A stretch of 64,000 bases of DNA from a bacterium. Its GTDB lineage: Bacteria; SZUA-79; Acidulodesulfobacterales; Acidulodesulfobacteraceae. Positions 17,388 through 24,905 of the stretch are shown here, piece by piece (position 1 is the stretch's first letter; the number at the start of each line of letters is the position of its first letter). The position numbers and the translations under genes are program-made. The notes beneath the pieces are model-generated. The model ran no database searches and was not told where the DNA came from. It was given only the letters and a program-made list of their open reading frames with translations. Where the stretch lies: NCBI GenBank assembly GCA_021777135.1, contig JAJYDX010000001.1, positions 496,001 to 560,000 of the forward strand, written 5' to 3'.

Positions 17388-18695
17388 TTAAAATAAAAAT
17401 ATTCTTAAATAAAGTCCTAACAAAGTGGCAAAAAGGACAGGTAAGGTTATAATAAAACCTACTTTCATATAATACCCCCATGTTATTTTAATACCCTTTC
17501 TTTCAAGGACGTTAAGCCATAACAGCGTTGCCAGTGAGCCTATTGGCGTCAATTTAGGACCTAAATCGCATCCTATTACGTTTGCGTAAACGGAAGGTTT
17601 AACCATAGTATTTGTTAGATTAGCGGAATGGATAGCAAGAGAGTTTATCATAACGGTAGGCATATTGTTCATGACTGATGACACAAAAGCAGCAAGATAT
17701 CCGGTATAAATAGTAAGAACAAAGCCCCCGAAACCCGCAAAATAAGAAATAGACTTTCCAAGAAGATATGTTAGTCCGGCATTTTTAAGCCCGAAAACGA
17801 CCAAATACATTCCAAGGGAAAATACTACTATGTTCCATGGAGCGTTTTTAAACACGGTTCTTAAATTAACAGCTGGGCTTTTAAATCCAAGAAAAACAAA
17901 TATTAATGCAAATGCTATTGCAAAAACAGATATAGGAAGGATTAGAAACTCGCTTAAAAAATATCCGGCAAGAAGAAGGGAAAGAATCAAAAAGGAAAAC
18001 TTAAAAATAAAAGGGTCTTTAATTGCATCTTTTGGGTTTTTTAATAATTTTACGTCGTAATTTTTCGGTATATCTTTCCTGAAATATAGAAATAAAACAA
18101 TAAGCGAAACTGCTATGGAAAATAAATCTGGCAGATACATATTGATAAAATAGCTGAAAAAGCCGATATCGAAATAGTCCGACGAAACAATATTTACCAG
18201 GTTCGAAATCTTGAACGGAAGGCTTGCTGCATCAGCAATAAAACCTCCTGCCATGATAAAAGGCAGCATATTTTTTCTTTCGAATTTTAAAGCCTTCATT
18301 TTTTCATAGATTATAGGGGTTATAATTAATGCCGCGCCGTCGTTTGCAAAAAACGCCGAAACTATAGCGCCTAGGATAACCACGTAAATAAACATTTTTC
18401 TGCCGTTTCCGTCAGCAAATTTGGCAATATGTAATGCCGCCCATTCGAAAAAACCTATTTCATCTAAAATTATCGAAATTACAATGATTGCGACAAAAGT
18501 AAACGTCGCGTCCCAGACTATATCGAAAACCTTTATTATGTCTTTAAATACGATTACATTGAAAATGAGGGCAAGCAGAGCTCCTATAATTGCGCTATAG
18601 CCTATCCCAATATTATAAGGTTTCTTAATTATAAGGAAAAGCGTCGATAAGAATATTAAAATAGAAGTAATAATCAAATAATAATAATAATGCAT
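17388..18695 (-). CDS. arsB: Arsenite efflux pump ArsB
   Basis: A 12-TM-type arsenite/antimonite exporter of about 435 aa. It is strongly similar to E. coli ArsB throughout: GFFEWAALHIAKFADGNGR, FANDGAALIITPI, GGFIADAASLP and the C-terminal NVIGCDLGPKLTPIGS. The open frame extends to 18767, but those extra residues are unlike the family. The ATG at 18695 (MHYYYY) has an AGGGG about 11 bases upstream and gives the normal length, so I chose it. No arsC or arsR adjoins it. Confidence 0.93.
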   Translation of the reverse strand: MHYYYYLIITSILIFLSTLFLIIKKPYNIGIGYSAIIGALLALIFNVIVFKDIIKVFDIVWDATFTFVAIIVISIILDEIGFFEWAALHIAKFADGNGRKMFIYVVILGAIVSAFFANDGAALIITPIIYEKMKALKFERKNMLPFIMAGGFIADAASLPFKISNLVNIVSSDYFDIGFFSYFINMYLPDLFSIAVSLIVLFLYFRKDIPKNYDVKLLKNPKDAIKDPFIFKFSFLILSLLLAGYFLSEFLILPISVFAIAFALIFVFLGFKSPAVNLRTVFKNAPWNIVVFSLGMYLVVFGLKNAGLTYLLGKSISYFAGFGGFVLTIYTGYLAAFVSSVMNNMPTVMINSLAIHSANLTNTMVKPSVYANVIGCDLGPKLTPIGSLATLLWLNVLERKGIKITWGYYMKVGFIITLPVLFATLLGLYLRIFLF

Positions 18696-18804
18696 ATAAT
18701 CAAATAATCCCCTACAAAACAATATTTTAATACATATAAGTTTATTATAATTTAAAAAAATCAACAAGTTTTAATTGCGCGGACAACACATGGGATACGA
18801 TTTA

Positions 18805-18832
18805 TTGACTTTTTTTAGGGAAAGAGTATAAT
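18805..18832 (+). promoter_or_regulatory. Promoter of tRNA-Pro(GGG)
   Basis: TTGACT (18805-18810) and a perfect TATAAT (18827-18832) are separated by 16 bp. The predicted start lies about ten bases before the tRNA. Confidence 0.75.
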
Positions 18833-18848
18833 GAAAATATCTATTATT

Positions 18849-18925
18849 CGGGACGTGGCGCAGCTCGGTAGCGCACCTGCATGGGGTGCAGGGGGTCGCT
18901 GGTTCAAATCCAGTCGTCCCGACCA
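18849..18925 (+). tRNA. tRNA-Pro(GGG)
   Basis: A complete 77-nt tRNA. Acceptor CGGGACG pairs with CGTCCCG, the anticodon loop is ATGGGGT (anticodon GGG), the T loop is TTCAAAT, the discriminator is A, and CCA is encoded. It is intact and distinct from the tRNA-Pro fragment about 200 bp downstream. Confidence 0.96.
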
Positions 18926-19130
18926 TTAAATATTAACGCGCAACTTGCCTCAAAAATCTTTTATAAATATTTATTTTTTATATAGTTCGCTCAATCAGGA
19001 TTTAATTCCGAAATTATAATAAAAATATTGATTTTGTTTGGATTTTTTCGTTATTGGTGCGAATAATTTATAATTTATTTTTTTAAATAAGGTTAAAGAC
19101 CGGTTTACTTTAGAATAAGAATTGTCTTAG

Positions 19131-19180
19131 TGGTCGGGATGACACGATTCGAACGTGCGACCCCCTGCTCCCAAAGCAGG
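19131..19180 (-). repeat. Left attachment site (tRNA-Pro fragment)
   Basis: A 50-bp copy of the 3' part of tRNA-Pro(TGG), from the anticodon stem to CCA. It is identical to 28474-28523 except C at 19150 versus T at 28493 (G57 versus A57 in the T loop, both normal for tRNA). It lacks the D arm and 5' acceptor strand, so it is not a functional tRNA. It marks the far end of the island. Confidence 0.92.
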
Positions 19181-19236
19181 CTAGGATATATTATAACTTA
19201 TTAATTTTATTAATTAATTTATACTCTAAAAAATAA

Positions 19237-19255
19237 CCTGTATCCGTTTTTGTAT
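19237..19255. repeat. Integrase arm-type site candidate, left end
   Basis: The 19-mer CCTGTATCCGTTTTTGTAT, 57 bp inside the left attachment site, is repeated exactly at 28360-28378 near the right end and in the same orientation. Matching short repeats near both ends of a tyrosine-integrase element are typical of arm-type binding sites. Confidence 0.55.
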
Positions 19256-19270
19256 TTTCTTATTTTATTC

Positions 19271-19531
19271 TTATTCGTTTGCGGCTTTATCTCTATGAAG
19301 TCTTTCTTCTCTGAATCCCATATGGACGAGTATATCGTATAATCTGTCTATTCTATCTGTTAAAGCCTTATTGTTTTCGTCAATTTTATTAGATAAGGTT
19401 TTATTAACTTCTTTAATCTCGCCGGATAGTTTATCTGATAATTTATCGATTTTTCTGTCCGTATGGACATAAACCCCGATTACGAACCCAAGCACAATTA
19501 AAAGTATGCCTAAATTTATATAGCCTATCAT
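19271..19531 (-). CDS. Small membrane-anchored coiled-coil protein
   Basis: An 86-aa protein with one N-terminal transmembrane helix (about residues 5-22). A heptad-rich charged segment follows (about 27-70, with repeats such as DKLSDKLSGEIKE and DENNKALTDRIDRL) and predicts a coiled coil facing the cytoplasm or periplasm. GGGGG lies at a suitable distance upstream of the ATG. It is divergent from the exported-protein operon beginning at 19801. No known family was recognised. Confidence 0.7.
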   Translation of the reverse strand: MIGYINLGILLIVLGFVIGVYVHTDRKIDKLSDKLSGEIKEVNKTLSNKIDENNKALTDRIDRLYDILVHMGFREERLHRDKAANE

Positions 19532-19660
19532 AATGCCCCCTAATTAATTTAATCCTTTATTAAATTATACAACCTATATTTGAAATAATAAAGATATTTC
19601 TTTTGGCCGCCAAGAAAAAATATTTTAAATATTTTAAAAAAACAATTTTTAAAAAAACGC

Positions 19661-19690
19661 TTGACATTTCTGGGGGGGGGGTGCTTTAAT
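19661..19690 (+). promoter_or_regulatory. Promoter with a G10 homopolymer in its spacer
   Basis: TTGACA (19661-19666) is followed by an 18-bp spacer holding ten consecutive G residues (19672-19681) and the -10-like TTTAAT (19685-19690). Slippage in the G tract would change the spacing between the two boxes (9 G gives the optimal 17 bp) and so switch promoter strength. The genes downstream encode exported proteins, the usual targets of such phase variation. The -10 choice is an interpretation. Confidence 0.55.
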
Positions 19691-19800
19691 TTATATAGTG
19701 TAAATTAAAATATTATAAACATAGTTTATTTAATTTATTAATCAAAAATCAGTCCGGCATCAATAATCTGACTTTCAATAAAAATAGCGGTTAAACATGG

Positions 19801-20328
19801 ATGGCGAATAAATCAAGATTAAAAATATTTATATTCATCTTTATCCTTTTTTCCGCAAATACAACTCACGCCTTTGGTATTCTTAATCCGCCCTACAACC
19901 AGTCCGATTCAAACTTCAACAAACTTGCGATGAGGGTTTACAACTCAAATAGCCCCTATATTTACGCATACGGAGCCTATAACTATGATGCCATACCTAT
20001 CACAACGACCGTGTCCGGCTGTAAGCTGATAAGCATAATAAGGCAAACGCATGGCTTTCCGGAACCTGCATACTGGGCTGTTGAAAACTATAAGATATGT
20101 TCCGGCAATATTTCCGAGGTTGAAAATACCAATATGGCTGGTTGGGACAATCTGCCGCAGGGAATAAAGCCCGTTATAAACAATACTATAGTTCAAGCCC
20201 GTCAATTCGGCAAAGCAAGTGCTAATTATTACGGATACAGGGTCATCGCAAAGACAGGGGCTTATATAGGAACTGTATTCGTGTATGTGCTAAATGGAAT
20301 AAAGTTAGAAGCCGCAATGAAGTTTTAA
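19801..20328 (+). CDS. Exported protein of unknown function
   Basis: A 175-aa protein with a clear signal peptide (about residues 1-24, cleavage after THA) and a Tyr/Asn-rich mature part. Two cysteines (SGCKLI and YKICSG) could form a disulfide in the periplasm or outside the cell. No family was recognised. It is the first gene of a likely three-gene unit of exported proteins behind the G10 promoter. Its codon and base use looks more GC-rich than the next two genes. Confidence 0.65.
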   Translation: MANKSRLKIFIFIFILFSANTTHAFGILNPPYNQSDSNFNKLAMRVYNSNSPYIYAYGAYNYDAIPITTTVSGCKLISIIRQTHGFPEPAYWAVENYKICSGNISEVENTNMAGWDNLPQGIKPVINNTIVQARQFGKASANYYGYRVIAKTGAYIGTVFVYVLNGIKLEAAMKF

Positions 20329-20362
20329 GATAAATTATTAACAAATTTTAGGAGGATTCGTT

Positions 20363-21217
20363 ATGAAATTTAAAGAGAAACGATTATCTTTAAAAGTTTT
20401 GTTGGGCGCAATGATTTCTGCTGTTCTTTTAATTACTTCCGGTTGCGCATCGTTAGTGGCGCCAACCTTAAGCCAATTAAAACCCACAGAAATGCCAGTT
20501 GCGGAACAGTCCGTAACTTATAAAATACCTAAAAATCATCAGAATATTATTAATTCATTAAATTTTAACGGTGCATCGACTTATACTGAATGGTTTGAGT
20601 CTCAGGGAATATACGGAATACGCGGTATAAAAATTTCTTCTAATAACGAGCATATTATTATGACGGATTATAATGGTCAGTATTTTAATGCTGATAATGA
20701 TACCTATGCTTCACTTGTGCGATATATAATAAATGTAGATACTAAAAAAAATCCAAATAATTATATAGTTATATTTATTGTAGGAAAAAAACAAATTGTG
20801 TTAGGTAAAGCACCCGGTATTCCGATAAGCTCTATAAAATTGCCAACTTTTTCAGAAAACAATGTAATGAAAATTCTTAAAAGCGCTTCATTTTCATATA
20901 AAATGTCAGCAACTTCGCCCTATAATACAATCTCTACTTATGACAATTTTGTGCGTTTGCTTAAACATCAAAGCTATAAAAAAGGTCATAAATTTATGGG
21001 GAAGATTTATAAACAGGGATTTTATTTGCCAATCAGAAATTTTAACGGAAGCGTTAAATTATTTGTGAGTGATTACGCTTATCAAAATGGCTCTATGGCT
21101 GTTGTAGATGTAAAAGTTAATTTATCGGGAAATGAAAATACCAATACAATAAATATTGCAAGTATTGTTCATAAAATAAACAAAAAAATTAAAGAAGTAG
21201 TAAATGGCAATTTATAA
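20363..21217 (+). CDS. Putative lipoprotein of unknown function
   Basis: A 284-aa protein with a lipoprotein signal ending in lipobox ITSGC (Cys28). It should be lipid-anchored in the inner or outer membrane. The mature part is Lys/Asn/Tyr-rich with no recognised domain. The start is secured by AGGAGG at 20350-20355. It lies 34 bp after the exported protein, probably in the same operon. Confidence 0.75.
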   Translation: MKFKEKRLSLKVLLGAMISAVLLITSGCASLVAPTLSQLKPTEMPVAEQSVTYKIPKNHQNIINSLNFNGASTYTEWFESQGIYGIRGIKISSNNEHIIMTDYNGQYFNADNDTYASLVRYIINVDTKKNPNNYIVIFIVGKKQIVLGKAPGIPISSIKLPTFSENNVMKILKSASFSYKMSATSPYNTISTYDNFVRLLKHQSYKKGHKFMGKIYKQGFYLPIRNFNGSVKLFVSDYAYQNGSMAVVDVKVNLSGNENTNTINIASIVHKINKKIKEVVNGNL

Positions 21218-21345
21218 AAATTTAATAACTGGTAGCGTTCAAAATTCTGTGTCAGCCTTTAATTTTTAATTCTTAATAATGAATTAAATTTATTAAAATA
21301 CAATGCACATTAAATTTAACCTTTAATCTTTCTTAAGGAGGAAAC

Positions 21346-21795
21346 ATGAAAAAGAAATTTGTATTACCTATTATGCTATTACTGTCTGTTATTTTTTTAT
21401 CTGGATGTGGATTAGCTACCGTTAATTCTACAAGCGAGGGTAATTCCATTTCCAAGAATAAGTTGAGTGAAGTGCCTTTAGGGTCATCTCAAAATGATGT
21501 ATTGGCAAAATTCGGTGAACCCAGCAGGGTTTCAAAAATGGCGGTAACCGGCGGAAACGAAGATGTATGGTTTTATTGCTGGTCAAGAGGGACTGGCGGA
21601 ACTTTTTTATTTGATATGGTTAATACTTCCGGCACAAAATCACAATGCGCAACATTTATTTTTAATAAAAAAGGAACGCTTGTTAGTAAAGGTATAGGCA
21701 AAGGTGCAAATAACGGAACCGGCATAAGTCAGCTCCCTACCGGCCTACCCTTAGGCACAACGGCGGCACCAGCTCAGACAGGCGGCGGGCTTTAA
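21346..21795 (+). CDS. Small lipoprotein with a BamE/SmpA-like motif
   Basis: A 149-aa lipoprotein with lipobox LSGC (Cys21). The segment VPLGSSQNDVLAKFGEPSRV resembles the BamE/OmlA (SmpA) fold's start, where a G-x-S/T-x-x-x-V-x-x-x-x-G-x-P pattern is typical. AAGGAGG precedes the ATG. It is the last gene before a strong terminator at 21827-21859. It may help in envelope assembly or folding of the neighbouring exported proteins, which is inference from context. Confidence 0.72.
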   Translation: MKKKFVLPIMLLLSVIFLSGCGLATVNSTSEGNSISKNKLSEVPLGSSQNDVLAKFGEPSRVSKMAVTGGNEDVWFYCWSRGTGGTFLFDMVNTSGTKSQCATFIFNKKGTLVSKGIGKGANNGTGISQLPTGLPLGTTAAPAQTGGGL

Positions 21796-21826
21796 TCGTC
21801 AATTATATTAAAAAATATATGTATTT

Positions 21827-21859
21827 AAATAGCCTCTGGAAACAGAGGCTATTTTTTTT
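21827..21859 (+). terminator. Strong terminator of the exported-protein operon
   Basis: A perfect 12-bp stem (21827-21838 with 21843-21854) capped by a GAAA tetraloop and followed by a T run to 21859. The T run also overlaps the end of the integrase relic on the other strand. Confidence 0.93.
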
Positions 21860-22079
21860 CCCACACGTTGTCAACGGCTTTCTTTAGCGTCTCCGGAACT
21901 AAATGACTATACCTTTTAGTCATTTACGTCGTCCGGTGTCCCAAGAGTTCCCCTGTAATATAAAGGCTCGTCCCGTTCATAACCATTTTACTTGCAAATA
22001 CATGGCGCAAATCATGGATTCTTAAATCTTTTAATCCAGCGTTTTTACAAGCGGTATGAAAAGAGCCTTTAAAGCGGCC
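21849..22079 (-). pseudogene. Relic of a tyrosine integrase C-terminus
   Basis: The minus strand encodes about 75 residues matching the C-terminus of the island integrase ([41 protein letters not shown], then MTKRYSHLVPETLKKAVD). The codon after HRTT is TAA where the intact gene has CAG (Gln). The N-terminal three quarters are missing. This shows that an earlier, related element inserted here, or that the island arose by recombination between two related elements. Confidence 0.88.
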
Positions 22080-22107
22080 AAGAAAAAATATTTCAAATAT
22101 TTTAAAA
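22078..22107 (+). repeat. AT-rich promoter-upstream repeat, copy 2
   Basis: CCAAGAAAAAATATTT, then AAATATTTTAAAA, also occurs at 19610-19640 with one substitution. In both places it sits just upstream of a CGCTTGACA promoter box. This suggests duplication of a promoter module, possibly including an UP-like element. Confidence 0.7.
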
Positions 22108-22113
22108 TATCGC

Positions 22114-22142
22114 TTGACAACCTATTTTATTTTTGAAATAAT
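22114..22142 (+). promoter_or_regulatory. Promoter reading into the structured non-coding region
   Basis: TTGACA (22114-22119), a 17-bp spacer and AATAAT (22137-22142), five of six matches to TATAAT. The start would be near 22149, and no credible gene follows for over 1 kb on this strand. Confidence 0.65.
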
Positions 22143-22148
22143 TAAGTT

Positions 22149-22680
22149 ATTAATAATTTCTCGATTCTAAATCGACTTCCGGCTATGCCGTTTAAATTCT
22201 GAGTTATTTAAACGTTATCTTAACAGATAATTAGCTACCGTATAATGCGGATAAACACGCCGGACAATTTTAACTCTGCATTAGTTTTATCTATTAATAG
22301 ACTTTTGTCTATTTCTTAATTACCCACTCGGACACCCTTGCAAAATCTAATCGCCGCTACTCAAAGAGACAGCTATTTTAATATAAAATAGGTAAAAAGC
22401 CCTGTCTATCTTGCCTTTCGGCCGTCCGCACACGTTCAAAAACCAAATTTTATTAAATTTAAAAATTCTGATTTTTTACTTCTTTAAGAAAATAAAAAAA
22501 TCCGTAGCCGTCGCAAGATTTTTTGATTTATCAATAAAATTCAATAGCGGTTTCATGCTGTTGAATTTTACGATGCAGGCAAAATTAGATTTTTAAATAA
22601 CAGTTTTATCGTTGTTTAAAAATCGCAAATTTTGACTGTTGATAAATCTAACTAAAAAATCTTGCCTACCGCTTACCTTA
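22149..22680 (+). ncRNA. Candidate structured RNA with multiple stems and a three-way junction
   Basis: No convincing coding sequence, but many stems follow the promoter at 22114: 22161-22175, 22189-22214, 22215-22230, 22296-22313 and 22368-22406. A large three-way junction lies at 22513-22665. Its closing helices pair 22513-22524 with 22654-22665 and 22526-22534 with 22639-22647. The two arms, 22535-22570 and 22580-22634, each hold a 14-bp helix with one U-G wobble. Both wobbles are stable only if the plus strand is the RNA, agreeing with the promoter. No known RNA family was recognised. A single-strand DNA structure for replication or transfer is an alternative. Confidence 0.5.
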
Positions 22681-22683
22681 AAT

Positions 22684-22750
22684 GTTTTTGCTTACTCCAG
22701 CTCCAGTCTTTTACCCGCTTGCAGGGTAAAAGACTGGAGTAAGCAAAAAC
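22684..22750. repeat. 67-nt near-perfect hairpin with a 6-nt bulge
   Basis: A 27-nt 3' arm (22724-22750) pairs fully with the 5' arm (22684-22716), except that the hexamer CTCCAG is doubled in the 5' arm and bulges out. The loop is GCTTGCA. Such a hairpin can serve as a terminator, a single-strand replication origin or a recombination site; the sequence alone does not decide. Confidence 0.8.
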
Positions 22751-23298
22751 CACCCCTTAAAAAACTTTGGAATTTGACGAAATATTCGTCGCCGATTTTC
22801 TTTTTTTTTAAAATTTTTCGCAGAAAAATTGAGAAAAAAAAGAGAAGCGGCGGGAACGTAGGCTACGCCTACTTTATTTCGTTCTAATCCGTTGTCGTTT
22901 CAAAATAACGCCCGTATTGTTCGGGAATCCAAAGAACCAAAAATATAGGGAATCCTAACCCATTAAAAATATCAATATAAGCCGCCTTAATGACTCGTTT
23001 AGCCGACGAGACATTTTTAAAGATTTGCCCTTGGCGCTACCGATATTTATTAGGATAAAATTTTGGCTTATAGAGAGCCAATTAAAATAAATCTCTTTCA
23101 TGCATTTACATGCAGTTTTACCGCCCGAATGCTTAGCATATCGGACAAACCAGGCTATAAAGGTAGGCGCAACCTTTATAAATTGCGCATCATTACAAAA
23201 TTAAGTTTTGCAATGATTAAAGGGTATAGTCTTGTCTTGTCTAAAAAATACAAAATACAGACACACCCCCCCACACAAGGCTGGAAAAAGAAGAATTT
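22751..23298. other. Non-coding leader of the recombinase genes with stems and a pseudoknot
   Basis: No credible ORF. Local stems occur at 22858-22872 (GTAGGC/GCCTAC) and 23063-23081 (TTGGCT/AGCCAA). At 23156-23188 an H-type pseudoknot is possible: 23156-23164 pairs with 23172-23180, and loop bases GCGCA (23167-23171) pair with TGCGC (23184-23188). A 12-bp stem with one mismatch follows directly (23189-23200 with 23206-23217), 82 bp before the recombinase start. Confidence 0.55.
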
Positions 23299-24219
23299 AT
23301 GGAAAAAGAAAGAGTTTTTGAACACTTAAAGTTTAACTCAAGTATCAGCGCCGGTTATGTTGCGCGGGATATTGTTGCAAGCGCAGAACGCGGTTCAGCT
23401 ACTGCCGAAAAAATCGTAACGGTTCTGAATGGAATCCATAAAACCGAAAAAATCAGCAGTCTTAACAGGATAACTAACGAAATAATAGATAGATATTCGG
23501 ATTATCTAAAAACTGCTTACGATAACAAAGACTTAAAAGCCCATAGCGTCCAGGGCTATATTGCCGCCTTAAATGCAATAACAAACTACATAAATTTAAG
23601 GACGGACAAAGATTTAAAAGAAATATCAGCTTATAAGGATTTATCAGTTAAAAACACCTTGCAATACGGCGGTAAATCAACGCCCCAAGCTCTCTACGAC
23701 AAGGTTTATTCTAAATTATCCGAAGCTAATCAGATAAAACAGGAACTGCAAAGAAATCTGGGACTCCGGGTCCGAGAGTCGCATTTCTTAAAAGCGGAAA
23801 CAATACGAGAAGGACTGATTAGCGGAGTTTTAAAGCTCAATTCAGGACATAACGACGGCACGAAAAACAGCAGAGCAAGGGAAGTTAAAATATGGACTTC
23901 AGAGCAAAGAAATACTTTGGTCAGGGCTTTAAATTATATGACTGCACAAAGTCAAAAGTCTATGATAACTAACGGAAAAACATATAATTATGAAAATTCA
24001 AAGTATTACAGAGATATGGAGAAAGCCGGCGGAACGCGAAAAAACAATAACGGCAATAATTTTAACCACGGAAACCGCCATTTTAATATGGAAGATAAAG
24101 CCTATAACATACTCCCCGCAGTTGGAATAACTGATGTCAATGATAAAGATAAAATTATATCAAGCGAAGCCGGACACGGAGAACTACGGACAACTGATAT
24201 TTATCTTGGTAAACATTAA
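23299..24219 (+). CDS. Divergent tyrosine recombinase
   Basis: A 306-aa protein with a SAM-like core-binding region (about residues 55-105, RITNEIIDRYSDYLKT...YIAALNAITNYI) and a degenerate but complete set of catalytic positions. These are an Arg in GLRVRES (157 or 159), His257-x-x-Arg260 in HGNRHF, His293 in AGHGELRTT and nucleophile Tyr302, only four residues from the C-terminus. It is unlike the integrase at 27300-28352. It shares one base with the next gene (TAATG), implying translational coupling. It may act in resolution or inversion, or may be a second integrase. Confidence 0.75.
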   Translation: MEKERVFEHLKFNSSISAGYVARDIVASAERGSATAEKIVTVLNGIHKTEKISSLNRITNEIIDRYSDYLKTAYDNKDLKAHSVQGYIAALNAITNYINLRTDKDLKEISAYKDLSVKNTLQYGGKSTPQALYDKVYSKLSEANQIKQELQRNLGLRVRESHFLKAETIREGLISGVLKLNSGHNDGTKNSRAREVKIWTSEQRNTLVRALNYMTAQSQKSMITNGKTYNYENSKYYRDMEKAGGTRKNNNGNNFNHGNRHFNMEDKAYNILPAVGITDVNDKDKIISSEAGHGELRTTDIYLGKH

Positions 24220-24497
24220 TGGGAATATTAACATACGAATATCTATCAAATCGGGAATTTAAGAAAAAGAGCCGTAAGCGCTCTACCGCCTGGAACAGAC
24301 GCCGCAACAATATCGTTATCCGGTTTCTCGAATATGCAGAGTTTAAGAAAATAAGCCGACTTAAAGATATTGACGAAAATATTTACAGCGCATATATTAA
24401 TCAACTGCACCGGTCAACCCATTCAGAAAATACAATCCGGCAATATAAGAGTATAATAAAAAAAGATTTATTAAGTCATTTTACCGCCAAATTATAA
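24219..24497 (+). CDS. Stand-alone core-binding (SAM-like) domain protein
   Basis: A 92-aa basic protein whose region from about residue 20 (STAWNRRRNNIVIRFLEYAE through ENTIRQYKSIIKKDLLSHF) looks like the N-terminal SAM-like DNA-binding domain of tyrosine recombinases. No catalytic domain follows. It starts on the last base of the upstream recombinase stop. It could be an accessory factor, a dominant-negative regulator, or a truncated recombinase. The intact coupling argues against simple decay but does not exclude it. Confidence 0.6.
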   Translation: MGILTYEYLSNREFKKKSRKRSTAWNRRRNNIVIRFLEYAEFKKISRLKDIDENIYSAYINQLHRSTHSENTIRQYKSIIKKDLLSHFTAKL

Positions 24498-24793
24498 AAA
24501 AATCCTTTCTAAAATGCGATTTAAGCCCCGTTAAATCAAATGCAGGTATAAAATATTAACCTTTTTTCGTCCCGCCCTTCGCTTTCGGTCTCGATACCGG
24601 CAAGCGGTATCAAGCCCCCGCTTCGGCGGTATTGCTTTATCGATTATCCCGCAGCTCGTCATAATGGGCGTCTGCGCCGCCCATAAAACCATAAAAAAAT
24701 AAAAGGTTCTCCTGCAGTCCGTTCTAAATTGCCTTGCCGTTTTAATCCTTTCTCGATAGACACACCTCCCAAACTCAATAAAATCCTGCTTGG

Positions 24794-24821
24794 AAGGGTT
24801 GGCCAAATTTGGCCAACCCTT
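24794..24821. repeat. 28-bp perfect palindrome
   Basis: Two 14-bp arms (AAGGGTTGGCCAAA and its complement) meet with no spacer. The zero loop favours a protein-binding site or cruciform over a terminator. Confidence 0.93.
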
Positions 24822-24867
24822 ACTTCCGCCATTATCGAGTTTAAAAATAATAATGAAGAAGATGATG

Positions 24868-24905
24868 AAAAACCCCTTGTGGAAAAATTTCCACAAGGGG
24901 TTTTT
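24868..24905. repeat. 38-bp palindrome with an AA centre
   Basis: 18-bp perfect arms (AAAAACCCCTTGTGGAAA and complement) around a 2-nt centre. The ends are A5 and T5, so it can terminate transcription in either direction. Its layout resembles the attenuator-like stem before rep (25997-26028). Confidence 0.93.

Noticed and set aside
18719..18767. Extended ArsB start at 18767
   Set aside because: The extra N-terminal residues do not resemble ArsB and no RBS precedes them. ATG at 18695 fits the family length.
19131..19180. A functional tRNA gene at the left island end
   Set aside because: Only the anticodon-to-CCA part is present; the D arm and 5' acceptor strand are missing. It is an attachment-site copy.
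22684..22750. Integron attC site
   Set aside because: The bulged hairpin superficially resembles attC, but no integron integrase, cassette array or attC core (GTTRRRY) arrangement is visible.
22411..23329. Three short plus-strand frames (22411-22596, 22639-22887, 23063-23329)
   Set aside because: Low-complexity Lys/Phe-rich peptides without RBS, lying over hairpins and the pseudoknot. One overlaps the recombinase start. Better read as non-coding.
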